Assembly: GCA_028274465.1 (NCBI GenBank) | Contig: CM051455.1 | Span: forward strand, 73,890,489-73,954,488 | Direction: 5' to 3' | DNA from: Plantago ovata | Taxonomy: Eukaryota; Streptophyta; Magnoliopsida; Lamiales; Plantaginaceae | DNA length: 64,000 nt | In this document: positions 9,731 to 21,059 of the stretch, piece after piece | Layout: the number at the start of each line of letters is the position of its first letter | Position numbering within the stretch: the stretch's first letter is position 1 | The notes under the pieces: generated by a model | Seen by the model: the letters and a program-made list of their open reading frames with translations, nothing else | What the model was told of the DNA's origin: nothing | Database searches by the model: none | Made by a program: the position numbers and the translations under genes

Positions 9731-10876
9731 TAGAACCAGTCACCTTTATGCTTAATACCTAGATTAGCATAATATCTTAAGTGGACATCCACTGATGAGA
9801 CCTTGGTGAAAGGATCTGCCACGTTGTCCGTCACATCTGAACAGACATTTTTAATTATGGTTCTCCACCAAACACCAAGAACATTTCCTTAGTCCGTCGA
9901 AGGTACTTAAGAATGTTCTTTACAGCAGTCCAGTGAGGTACTCCTGGATTCTGTTGGTGTCGACAAGTAACACTAAGCGCATATGCCACATCTGGCCTTG
10001 TGCAATTCATTGCATACATAATAGACCCTACTGCCGAAGCATAGGGCACACGACTCATTGCCTTTCTTTAATCACCAGTTTTTGGACTATCCTTAACTCA
10101 TAGCACGATCCCATGCCTAGCTGGGAGAAAGCCTCTCTTTGAGTCGTCCATCTTATAACGCTTCAGTATTTTGTCGATGTAGGTGGACTATGTCAATCCT
10201 AACATCCTCTTGGATCTATCTCTATAGATCTTTATCCCTAGGATGTAGTTCGCTTCACCCAAGTCCTTCATTGAGAAGGTACTTGATAACCAAACTTTAC
10301 TCTTCTAGCATAGAGACATTGTTTCCCATGATCAAAATGTCATCAACATAAATGATCATGAAAACGACTCCCTTGTCGCTGTGCCTATTGTAGACACAGG
10401 GATCTTACTTTGCTTCTGATGAAGTCAAACGATTTGACAGCTTCATCAAAGCGGATATTCCAGCTCCTAGACGCTTGCTTTAGCTTATAGATGGATCTTT
10501 GTAATTTGCATACAGCAGTCGGCCTGGTTTTACTAATAAAACCTTCCGACTTCAATTTTGCTACCGGTGAAAAGGTTTCATCGTAATCGATGTCATACCT
10601 TTGCGTGTAGCCTTTCGCCACAAGTCTAGCCTTGTGCGTTTGTACCTTGCCATCGACATCTGTCTTTCGTTTAAAGACCCATTTGCACCCAATAGGTCTA
10701 ACCTCTTGGGGCAAGTCTACCAAGTTCCAAACTTGGTTCAGGTACATGGAGTCCACTTCCAATTCCATGGCCTCTTGCCATTTGTCTGAGTCAATATCAA
10801 TTATTGCCTCTTTGTAGGTCTCGGGATCTTCCCGATCTGACAACCCGACATCAAGTTCACTGATGTCTTCTATCAT
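9731..10876 (-). pseudogene. Copia reverse transcriptase/RNase H remnant (B1)
   Basis: The minus-strand frame at 10876-10385 has the start of a Copia RT (WNLVDLP, CKWVFKRK, KARLVAKGYTQ, DYDETFSPVAKLKS) and KLKQASRSWN. The piece at 10058-9855 has the later RT/connection motif (GSIMYAMNCTRPDVAYALS). Compared with B3, 38 residues are cleanly missing after KLKS (near 10550), removing the motif with the first catalytic aspartate (MDVKTAFLNG). VDD is still readable near 10340 but in a broken frame. RNase H is not recognisable. Non-functional. Confidence 0.85.
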
Positions 10877-10986
10877 AAGGCTTTGCTTCTTCGACCTACG
10901 GAGCTACGGAGCTCGACTGGTTCTGGTGCTTTTCTTTTCTTGCTTCGTGTAACACGAACATTATCAGTGGGCACTGATGCAGCTGG

Positions 10987-12349
10987 TCACGCCCCGCGAC
11001 CCTGTTCCCCAGTGGGAGGCTGCTCTTGTGCAACTCGTTGCACAGTTTGATTGACAATGGGTTCTATTGGTGTGGTTTCAACTTTTGATCTAATCACAGG
11101 ACTCCCACTGACTATGACATGCCTAGAAAGTGTCATATCATTACCCTTGTCTGCTTCGAAAGCTCCCACTGAACTTGAGTTCAAATCAGAAGATTTAGAG
11201 AACTCATGTTCGCGCGTGTTAAAGTCTTGAATTTCTTCAAGTTCTATCATGTCATCTAACCTCTCTTCTTCGAGGTATTCTGCTTCTAAAAACTTGACGT
11301 TTCTAGATACTATCACCTTGTGATCTTCAGCATGATAGAATTCATAGCCTCTCGTCTAACGAGGATAGCCTATGGAATATACTTTGACACCCTTGGCATC
11401 TAACTTATCAGTGAGCATCAGTTTGACTATCGCAGGATAGCCCCAAGGTCTAAGATAGCCCAGTGAGGGCTTCTTTCCCTTCCATAACTCATAAGGAGTT
11501 TTCTCCACTGATTTAGATGGTACACGGTTCAGAATGTAGATTACAGTTTGTAGCGCATATCCCCATAGATATTTTGGAAGAGTCGAGAATCCAATCATTG
11601 ATCTCACCATGTCTAACAGGGTTCGATTCCTTCTCTCAGACACACCATTTAACTGTGGTGTTCCAGGAGGAGTCCATTGCGATTGAATTCCATTTTCCTT
11701 GAAGTAGTCGATAAATTCTTCACTAAGGTATTCACCTCCTCGATCTGATCGAGGAGTGACTATCCTTAGGTTCAATTCATTCTCGATCTGATCGAAGAGT
11801 GACTATCCTTAGGTTCAATTCATTCTCGACCTCATTCCTAAACTCCTTGAATTTCTCAAAGGTCTCGGATTTATTCTTCATAAGACAAATATATCCATAC
11901 CTTGAGAAATCGTCAGTAAAGGTAATGAAGTAAGGATAACCCCCACGCGCATGGACTTTAAAAGGTCCACATACATCGGTATGAATGAGCTCTAAGCAGC
12001 GAGTGGCACGAACACCTTGTCCAACAAAAGGTTTATTCGTCATCTTACCCTTAACACATGATTTGCATGTACCATATGATTCAAAATCAAATGGCTCTAA
12101 GTAGTCCAACTTCCTTAGTCTTTGAATCCGTGTCTCATTGATATGGCCTAGCCGACAATGCCATAGATAAGATGGATTATTCTTCCTACTTGAAGACGGT
12201 TGTTTGTTACGTATTTGAAATAAAGGTAGACTACTTTGCAAAATATGTAAACCATTCTCTAAGCGAGCCTTTCCATAATACTGGTCATTTAATGAAAAAT
12301 GACAAGTATTATTAGCAAATCGAAAGGAAAAACCCAAATTGTCCAACAA
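10987..12349 (-). pseudogene. Copia integrase remnant (B1)
   Basis: Frames at 12349-11777 and 11775-11356 hold the His-Cys zinc-binding region (WHCRLGHI...CKSCVKGK), the catalytic core with first Asp (HTDVCGPF), second Asp (RSDRGGEYL) and Glu ([10 protein letters not shown]), and the typical [20 protein letters not shown] 43-bp direct duplication (11740-11782 and 11783-11825) breaks the frame between the first and second Asp. A further frame (11316-10987) is the acidic linker between integrase and RT. Disabled by frameshift. Confidence 0.85.
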
Positions 12350-12487
12350 TGGAATGGAAACAATATTTCTGCAATGGATGGAACAAAATAAACATTATCA
12401 AGTTCCAAATATTGTCCTGATGGTAAATCTATCTTGCAGCGTCCAACGCGTTTGGCTTCAACTGGATTGTTGTTCCCAACATGCAAG

Positions 12488-13891
12488 TGATGATGTCGTT
12501 TTTCACCAATTAAATTTATTTAAAAAGCCAAAGAACACCTTTCACTACACAAACAGAGTGCAATGGCAAGTTGTCCCCGAGTGTCGTTCTCTCGGGACCT
12601 AACGTGGCTTTGATCAAGGTTTTTGCTAGCTAATTTCAGTCAACTAGATGATGATTTTTGAGAAAGATGTTTGAACAAAGGAAGTGAGAAATCAAGAGTT
12701 TTTGTAAACAAGTTTGGAAAACGGTCGGTGGTAGAAATCGAATACACATGCATGGATTACGTATATGCTCACAAGTTCAGTGCGTAAAACCTTCAACTAG
12801 TCTGCTAAGCAACTTGTCTAGGTAACTTTCAAGACACACATCATGAAAGGCCACTATCAATAATTTAGAGGTGTTTGTCACTAACACCATTTATCTAGCA
12901 TGCTGCAAATCACTAGCATACAATCCTATAGCTTTCATTGACCAACGAGTTTGTCACATACTCTATTCGAATATATTTTATAGGCAACTACGAATCATAT
13001 GAAGTAATTTGCAGCAAGATTGACTCACAACCTCATGTAAGCATAAGCATAATCCATAACATGCATAACTCTACATTCTACCACCAACACAAAGGATTTA
13101 GCTACTCATATTCATCAACATAGATATCAATTCATATGAATAATAATCAGAATACATCATATCAAACTACAAGACAAGAGAAGATACAAGTTACCACCAA
13201 AGTAGTCACTAATCGGTGGAAATCAAAGAAAACCTCTCCGTAGATGATTACAAAGGATGAATTCCAATCAAAATCTTGAATCCCAAGCTAAATTACAATG
13301 AATCTCTGAGTTTTCTATTAGTTTTGGGGCTTAGGAGCTCTGCCAAAACGAAGCCAATGTTCAAAAGTCTGCAAAAAGTAACTGAAAATCAGATTTAAGA
13401 AGGAAAATTCGAAAACGTAACCGCTGCCAAGCGGACCGCTTGGAGAGGCCAAGCGGAGCGCTTGGCAAGCGAAGCGCTTGGGCCCTCCAAGCGCTTCGCT
13501 TGGCTACTGTGCCAAAACTACTAGAAAATAAAGCGGAGCGCTTCACTATTCCAGGCGCTTAGCTTGGCTCCTGGGCAGATTTTTGTCTTCCAACTCAATC
13601 GTTTTTCCCTCGTACGGCCCTCGGGTGCCTTGGACTCATCCTTCTCAATGCTTATTGATGCTCAGACACTCACGAACAAGCCACGGAGATTGGGGAACTT
13701 CAACAGGACCATCTTTTCCATCAAAAAGGCTCGTTTTTAGCTCCAAAAACGCCGTTTCGTACCTAAGTGCCTGAAAATGCAGAAAACACAAAACGTGACA
13801 CTATTCTACAAAACTAACCAAAAAACAAGGCTAAAAGATAGAAAAAGAAGGTAAAAAAGACAAGATGAACGCGTCAAAAATACGTTCATCA
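12488..13891 (-). mobile_element. Solo LTR of an A-related Ty3 family (call it A')
   Basis: Plus-strand ends are TGATGATG and GTTCATCA, flanked by the 5-bp duplication GCAAG (12483-12487 and 13892-13896). B3 shows the uninterrupted target at about 43047. In minus-strand sense it shares with A the terminal TGATGAA, the AGAATAGTGTCACGTTT block, a closely similar U5 end and a GC palindrome cluster, but little else. Confidence 0.9.
13421..13565 (-). promoter_or_regulatory. Palindrome cluster of the A' LTR
   Basis: At least five copies of an inverted repeat of the form CCAAGCG(A/G)AGCGCTTGG lie in tandem, in the same relative place as the CGAATCG palindromes of A LTRs but with a different core. 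No clear TATA box follows. Confidence 0.55.
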
Positions 13892-14865
13892 GCAAGTCGA
13901 CTTCACCTTGCTTGACTAGCCAGTGTTCAATTAGCCCCTGCACATTATTGCAAATGTGCGAGCCACAGGCTGTATCTAATACCCAACCATTGGAGTCAAA
14001 AGTAGTCATGTTCATTTCAATAACAAACATACCTGAGCTAGAAGCCGGTGGCTTCTTAGCTTGATCTGCCCTCAGCTTAGGACAATCTCTCTTCCAATGT
14101 CCTTTCTGCTTACAGAAAAGACATTCATCTGTGTGTACCGTTCCGCTCCTCTTGAACTTCCTTTTCTGGTTCACACGCTTAGGCTTATCACTTGAAGTGT
14201 TAGCCTTGGCTCCCGACTTTCCCTTACCCTTAGCACCTTTATTTCTCGAGTTTGGGTTAGACGGTTGCCCAACAAACATGATCGACTTTTCCTTCTTAGG
14301 AAGAGTTTGATCATATGTCTTCAACAGATTATGGAGTTCGGGCAGTGTTACGTCCTTTGCATTCATCGTGGTTAACGATGGACTGTGAATACGAACTCGG
14401 CAATGATTGAAGGACAAAGATCACCATGATCTTATTCTCATCTTGAGAACATGTTCAGACATGTTCCCTCCTTCATTGAGCTTGCATCCGTGTATCTCTT
14501 TAATCAAATCAAATTCAACACTTCTGGCTGTTGTCTTAAAGAGCGACTCAAGATGCTTCAGCATCTCATACGGCAACATGCTATCATGTTGTCTCTGCAG
14601 CTCATTGCTCATTGCCGCCAGCATAATACACTGCGCGGATCTAGCATCTTCATGATGCTTATCAGACTTTGCCTTGTTGGCTTGATTCCAAATCAGCAAC
14701 TTGATCGGCATTCTGATTCTCGGGACACACGGGATTAGCCTCGTCCAAGACGTACTCAATCCTTTCGTACCTCAGCACCAAACATATATTCCTGATCCAA
14801 TCTAGGAAGTTTGATCCGGTCAAAATTTGCTTCTCTAAGACAGCACGGAGCGAGATACTCGCCAT

Positions 14866-16364
14866 TTCGGTTTTCCAGGAGAAATAATATAGAACAAAAA
14901 TAATAAATCAACTATTGAAATATTATTTCAAAATACAAAGTCAACATAACTAAACAACAAGGTCCTTTAGCTGTTTAGCTCCCACTATTTTCACATATGC
15001 TTGCCCCCAAAACAAACATACGGGTAATGTCCAACAAGTTACCGTAGTGGCCAAGATCCAAATCCATACTATGCTATACTCCAACGGGGGCTGGTCGCAT
15101 AGCATAATATGACCGGTAGGACTATCCAATTGTGTCACGCAATTCTTGGTTGTTAAATCTAATTTAACCCGATGCTCTACATATTGTACCTATCGAGGTC
15201 GCTAGATACAGTATGCAGTAAGTTATAACCATAGGCTTAATCTAATCTGACGATCACTGCGAGTCTGTAAGACGAGGTCGCCAATAGAGGAAAACGCAAT
15301 GAAAGTTCAGAATTAAAGCACCCTATGGAAAGCATCTCAAAAATACATACATAAATATATTTCTGCACTTATATTGGTTGGGGCTTGTAGCTTGAGGGTT
15401 GTTATCAGTCATCTACAAACAAATAAGGGCGCCGCCTACCCATCATGCATGAGCGGTCTACACGTAATGGATGCCGCCTATCCATTCTAGTTTTAAACGC
15501 GATCAAGCACATAATGGGCGCCGCCTATCCATACATAAACTATGCGGTCCGACAAACAAGAGGGCGCCGCCTACCCTCGCATGCATAGCGGTCGAACGGA
15601 AAGTAAAATACATGGTATTTAAACATGCATTGTCAAACAATAGCATATCGAGCAAACAAACAAGTAGTAGCCTATGTGGATGCCAAATGACTTCATAATT
15701 TCATTATGAATATTATCCCATACTTATAATCTCTATGAAATAATTGAAAATTTGGACTAGATTGAAAAATCGAAAATTCTATTGACCAAGTAGTAATTTT
15801 TGAAAACTCGAAGGACTTAATTGTAATTTTTGAAACCTTGGAGGTGTTAAATCTAAAATTCAAAAGTAGAAGGACTAATTTGCAATAAACAATAAATTGA
15901 TAAATTACAAATAAGCCCTTTAACTTTATACTAATTAAATTTAACCCATCTAGTTAAAAACAATTACAATTAAATCAAATTTATATTCCAAATATAAAAT
16001 TCAATCCTCAAAATTTTCAAAAATTCGATTTTGGGTCCAACCCGAAAAATATATATATTTTAAAATATGGGACGGGACGAGGTCCCGTCCGCTACCGTGC
16101 TTGCGGCCGCGGGTGCCCGGCGCCTGCGACTGCAGGCGCGGGGAGCCGGCGGAACACCGGCGCCCGCCGCCTGCATCACGCAGGCGGCCCGGTCAATATA
16201 TATAACATTTTAAAATTGTTTTTTTTTTTTTTGAAAAAATATAAATTCTAAATTTATATAAAAAACAAAACTTTTGAAAATCGAATTAATCATAGAATCA
16301 ATTGCATCCACATATCTACAAAATCATACAATATATATACGTATATACGTAATGAATTAACCTC
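14866..16364 (-). other. Untranslated leader of B1
   Basis: This is 1.5 kb between the primer-binding site and the gag start with no credible ORF. It contains a GC-rich block (16070-16195), a T/AT-rich block at 16196-16245 homologous to the (AT)n runs of B2 and B3, and four copies of a 40-45 bp repeat at 15424-15600. Confidence 0.75.
15424..15600 (-). repeat. Four degenerate tandem repeats around GGGCGCCGCCTACCCAT
   Basis: The core (G)GCGCCGCCTACCCAT, or a one- to two-base variant, recurs at about 15428, 15470, 15520 and 15565, each followed by a variable piece ending GCGGTC. The same array is present in B3 (44628-44800) and B2 (28520-28690, plus). It is part of the Copia B leader. Confidence 0.7.
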
Positions 16365-16376
16365 GTTCTGATACCA
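16365..16376 (-). promoter_or_regulatory. Primer-binding site of B1, initiator Met-tRNA type
   Basis: The minus-strand TGGTATCAGAAC, one mismatch from the canonical Copia TGGTATCAGAGC, lies one base from the LTR. Confidence 0.8.
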
Positions 16377-16377
16377 C

Positions 16378-19081
16378 TGTATGAAAATACGGTCAGAGTT
16401 ACCCATAGGGTACGCAGCGGAATTTCAAAAAGTTTCTTAACATGCAGGTTAATTGATTATGTATATGCCGTATATATTTAAACACGTCAATTAGAAGACG
16501 AACCTTACTTCCAAAGCAGCTTCCAATTCTTCGTAATAGTCCTGTGTATCTTCTCCTTCGTCGAAGTCGAAGATATCTGCAATACTCTGACTATCTGCAA
16601 GACAATAAGAGTTAGTTTCCAGCTCCTAGAACCTCAACCTTGGTATCCACGGATGGAGGGGCGAACGCAGGATTTTATGTCAGGGGGAGCAAAAAAATGT
16701 AACTTAATATTTTTCTAAAATTTAATAAGAAAAATATAACTATAATGTAAACTAAGTCTTTTCCAAATTTACCAATTATTCAACATCATATTTTTCACTT
16801 TCAAATGTACTTTATATTAAAAAAAAAATTCCAAAATTGTAGAATTTGAATACAAAAAGTTACATATGTTTCTAAAATAATAAATTTACTAGATGGAAAA
16901 AAAACGTTGTTGTAAGGAAATGAAAACTTGAAAATTGAAAAGTGAACAATATAAAAAATTTGAATTAAAGAGGAAAATAAAAATGTAACACTAGAAAGTA
17001 AAAAGAGGAAAAATGGAAATGAAAAGGAAAAGTTAAAATGAAGAATATGAGGGAAGTAAAAATGAAACAATGAAAAACAAGAACCAATACTAAAACAAAA
17101 TAAAATTCACTAGATGGAAAATATATTGTAAGGAAATGAAAACTTGAAAAGTGAACAATATAGAAAGTTAGAATTAAAGAGGAAAAAAAAAATAACACTA
17201 GAAACTAAAAGGAGACAAAATGGAAAGGAAAAGGAGGGATGTAAAAATAAACAATGGAAACAATATAAAAACACATGGGCTGGGTGTCGAACTTGAGACC
17301 CCATGCGGAAGGGTAAGCTTTTGGCACCATAACAAAGCCATCAAGCCAAACGTCATTTTGTGTCCAAATAACTATACTGAAAATTTATTTACTTTACTTG
17401 AAAAATGATAGTATAATAGTACATCCACGTAAAAAATCCAGGGGCAGCACTTGAGGCCCCTTGCGCCTCACTATGCTCGCCCCTGCACGGATGAACATCC
17501 TATCAGAAAGAATGCTAGGATATTTTTTGTGTGGCCAAAAAGATGGGGCGGCGATTCCTCCGGTAGGTGGCGCGCGCGTGGCTTAGATGAGGTGTGGGAG
17601 AGCTTTTGTTTTCTCTAAGAAATGTAGAATAATTCTCTAAGAATTTGATTCTTCAAATGTGTGAAAAATCTATGTCAAAAGCTCTCTAATAGTCTATTAT
17701 ATATAGTAGTCAATAGAAGCCTAAAGCATAAGCAATTAGACTTCATAAAGGAATAAGAATCTAATTCTTATCGCACTATGAAACCAATTTCAAGTCTAGA
17801 TTCATTCCCAATCAAATTAAAACTCAATCAGGAAATCTAACTTATCCCTTAGACTTCTAATAGAGGAAGGAGTCGAACTCCTTCCCGTACTCCATCACGC
17901 GCGCGCGCGCGTCCTAAGGGTGATAGTTGGGTCCCGATTTTGTAACCCACTTATAGTTCTAAGGCAATTCAAACTCCAAGTAGATTTTGTCCATGTGCAT
18001 ATGTTAATTCTAAATTAACATATCCTTTCAAGTCAAACTTCTATTATATTTCTAAAATATTATCTTTAATTAGCCAATTCAATTAATAATTCCAAATCAT
18101 TAATTGAGCCACTAAATATTATAATTAATTCCAAATTAATTATAATCCATCAATCACAATTAATTCCAAATTAATTGCGATTCCTTCATCTGACTTGCTC
18201 GAATGCATCTAGGATCGATGAAGTGTCTATCCCAATAATACATCCACGGGCGTCTTTAGTAAGTTGCATGGTGAATCCAATATCTATTATGACCATCATA
18301 ATAATATTGATACGCTGGCCAGCGGTTTTACCAATCACAACTATGAACGACTATGAGCAGTGCTCTCCTGTGCTACACATGAGAGATGAATCCTTCACAA
18401 AAACACTTATCATCCCCATTTGTATGTAGCCATAATCCTGGATCGTGTCTTAGGTCAACTGCTTATTCAGAGCTGACATCGATGGGTCCACCAAGGATAT
18501 GGGGCAACAAACGTGATGATAAAGTCATGTAAGTCCAAAGGACGACTGGCATCACTTCGACAACTTACCGGTTCCCATAGACACTTCGGTGTAGAGTATA
18601 CATCGATGGAAGTGTCCGGTGGGTACTTCCATTGTTCGGTAATCGCCCATCGAACAACTATCCGCAGTTATGGGAACGTTTCTTGATTGTCCAACAATCC
18701 ATTCCGTGGTCGTGGGATCGGCTGACACTTTCTCCAACAAGTATAACCTCCACGCATACTAGTCTCATCTGGTTCATTCAGACCCCTATGTTCGAGATGA
18801 ACCTCGACTAGGGAGAGTTTGGGATAGATGATAACTCACATAGATCCCACTATCTGTGTGATCGGTCATCTATCCGAGGGGACATGTTTAATATCAATAC
18901 AGACAGAAATAGAGATATGACATGCTGCATGCCTAGTGTAATATAAATATGAAAGCGATACTCAATAGTCAATCCACAAACATATATTATATTACGTTGA
19001 CCTGTGTAATAGTACATATATGCCCTCTATAAGGGCTGCATGCCCTTAATAAGGACTGTCTCTAGGACATATACACTATCA
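16378..19081 (-). mobile_element. 5' LTR of B1
   Basis: It begins TGTATGAAAATAC and ends TACACTATCA on the plus strand. Without the 830-bp hAT-like element and its duplication it is about 1.87 kb. Relative to other B copies it lacks a section near 18180 (internal deletion). Confidence 0.85.
16656..17485. mobile_element. hAT-like non-autonomous DNA transposon
   Basis: This 830-bp insertion is flanked by the 8-bp duplication CACGGATG (16648-16655 and 17486-17493). Its ends are short imperfect inverted repeats: GAGGGGCGAACGCAG on the left, CAGGGGCGAGCATAG on the right in reverse complement. The 8-bp duplication and AGGGGCG ends are typical of plant hAT elements. No transposase ORF is present. 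Empty versions of the site exist in B2 (about 27310) and B3. Confidence 0.85.
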
Positions 19082-19586
19082 ATAATTCCCAGAACAGGCT
19101 CTGGAGAATTTGTCTCTCAAAATAAGGTGAAAAGGTATGAAAAACGTTGAAAATAGGTGAAACTATATATAGGCTACGAAACCTCCCGGGCGAACCGCCC
19201 CCGGTGCCGGCAAACCGCCTGGCACCAGGCGAATCGCCCGGGACCGGCAGAGTCGGTGGACAACAAGTTTTTGAGTTGGTTTCCTTTTTGGACTCGATTT
19301 TTCCTTCAAGTGACCTTTAAGACTTGAAACTCGTCCCCTAGGCCTCAAATCTCATCCGGAACCTTCTAGATACACCACGAATGTCCTCGAAACACCAAAA
19401 CTTCATCCTCTTCATCAATATTGCCCATAAAAATATGTTTTTTTACCTAAAACCTGAAAAATGCAAAGAAAAGGGAAACGTGACACTATTCTAATAAAAT
19501 GCACTAAAATATAAGCTAAATTAACCTAGAAGATAGCTAAATTGGTGAAAAAGACTCGAATGAAAGTGTAAAATACACGTTCATCA
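19082..19586 (-). mobile_element. Truncated A-family LTR
   Basis: It holds the first ~505 bp of an A LTR in minus orientation, ending CGTTCATCA on the plus strand. It is cut at 19082 where B1 is inserted. The palindrome cluster and TATA box are retained. Confidence 0.8.
19163..19250 (-). promoter_or_regulatory. U3 palindrome cluster and TATA box
   Basis: A CTATATATAG TATA box at 19163-19172 is followed by a cluster at 19183-19250 in which some CGAATCG centres have become CGAACCG, weakening the palindromes. Confidence 0.5.
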
Positions 19587-20382
19587 GGTACCCTCCTGTT
19601 TTATGGTTCAAGTTATATGATTCAGAAAACGTTGTAAGAAAGCTGGTCGAGAAGCCCCCCATTGTAATTGAATTTCCGACAAATCAATGCAATTCCTATC
19701 TTTCGACAAAAAATGTTCAAGTATAGAGCTATTATACTCAAAAACAGAATAGAAACCTACTCGATCAAGAGAGCTTGCTCGATCCCAAAAGAGCTCCCCG
19801 ATTTGCACATCGGACTACAACTCCCCGATTTCTCATCTTTTGAGAAATCTGATCGAGACACTTTTCAAAGAAATGGAAACGAGGAAGGCTAAGAAATCGA
19901 GCAGGAGGAGTTCAACACTTAGAATTTTTTCGGAAATTCACTCAAGGAATTCGTAGAAGATTTGAAGGAGATCTCCCCATATCGAGAAGCAGAAATTCAA
20001 CAAGCAGATCAATTACTTTGATAGCTCAAGGAGCACGACTCAAAGTAACTTTGTTAAACACAATTTTATATCATTAGGAGGTGCGGGAATCCTACCTCTT
20101 CGATTCTAACTTATACGGGTTTAACTACTCTATCAAGTTATATGTCATAACGGAAAAAGAGTTAGTAAAAAACACAAGTATGAGAAAAAGAACGAAGAGC
20201 AACAAACATGGCATTAAAGGAAAATCGAGGAGATACATAATGTGATAAATTATGTTACAATGACAGATGATGTTTCAACATATGCCACCAAGGGCCGAAT
20301 ACAAAGCATAAAATTGTTCGATAATTTATCTAAGGAAATACAACATTGATACCAAGCATACTTGGCCTTTAAAGTCCTCGCT
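19587..20382. other. Flank 3' of the Transposase_28-like gene; nothing recognised
   Basis: AT-rich sequence without a credible ORF, LTR end or inverted repeat that I could identify. It may be the 3' untranslated part of the larger element that carries the gene at 20383-25003. Confidence 0.4.
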
Positions 20383-21059
20383 TTAGCGAGTGCGGCTACC
20401 AGAGAGATCAGTGATCGGAACTGTCGTGCTGGTCCCTCCCCGCGCGGGGCTAAGAAGCTCTTGGATCTCGACCGGGTCTCGCTCCTTCTTCTGAGATTCC
20501 CTTATGGCCTTCTCATATAATATCAGCTCGGGCTCGACGAAGTCAGCAGGCCGCCCAAGAACTGGGTCGTTCACCTTAATCCATGAAGCATTGCGGAGAG
20601 CCGCCTTCTCAAAAGGATAAAGGATCCCGGTCCTCAAGCACTCGGGGACCCAAGATGGGAGATAGGCTGGTTTTCTTGGATAAGGAACCTCTGGGTCGGT
20701 CACAAGTTCCCCGAACTCGCATGCCTCATGCATCTCGTCGGTAATTGCTTCATCGGGGTAGCGAGATAGATCCTCGCGCCTCCCAGCATGCCTATCATCG
20801 CGAGTGTCTGGATCAAAGTCTAGAGGAAGCATATTCACCCGCTTCAGCTGGCCGATGCAAGAAAAGAAACCTTCCTCGCATAATGCGTCCCGCACATCCT
20901 GCTGGGCCATTTTATAAGTATTGGAGGCCATAAACGCGCGAGCAGTCTCTAGACGGCTGCCTTTAAGGAAGGAGAGGACACTGTTCTTAAACTTCTCCAT
21001 GCAGATTGACAAGGTGGCATAGGCCCCCTTGTACCCTTTAGTCCTCGCCCTCTCCTTGG

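Larger units (their letters stand above)
12350..14865 (-). pseudogene. Copia gag and protease remnant (B1), split by a solo LTR
   Basis: Gag starts at ATG 14865 (MASISLRAVLEKQILTGSNF), as in B3. Motifs are LDWIRNI, a CCHC zinc knuckle (CLFCKQKGHWKRDC) and a protease start WVLDTACGSHICNNVQGL. Frames are shifted near 14690 and 14410; the latter has a deletion relative to B3 of about 16 codons after SEHVLKM. The protease is interrupted at 13892 by a 1.4-kb solo LTR and resumes at 12487. Non-functional. Confidence 0.85.
7974..19081 (-). mobile_element. Copia element B1 (degenerate, interrupted)
   Basis: Minus-strand order: 5' LTR 19081-16378, primer-binding site 16376-16365, long leader 16364-14866, gag-pol remnants 14865-9730, polypurine tract 9716-9730, 3' LTR 9715-7974 and onward beyond the A1 insertion, outside the window. 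A solo LTR splits the protease region and a hAT-like element sits in the 5' LTR. The right flank is an A LTR fragment. Confidence 0.85.
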
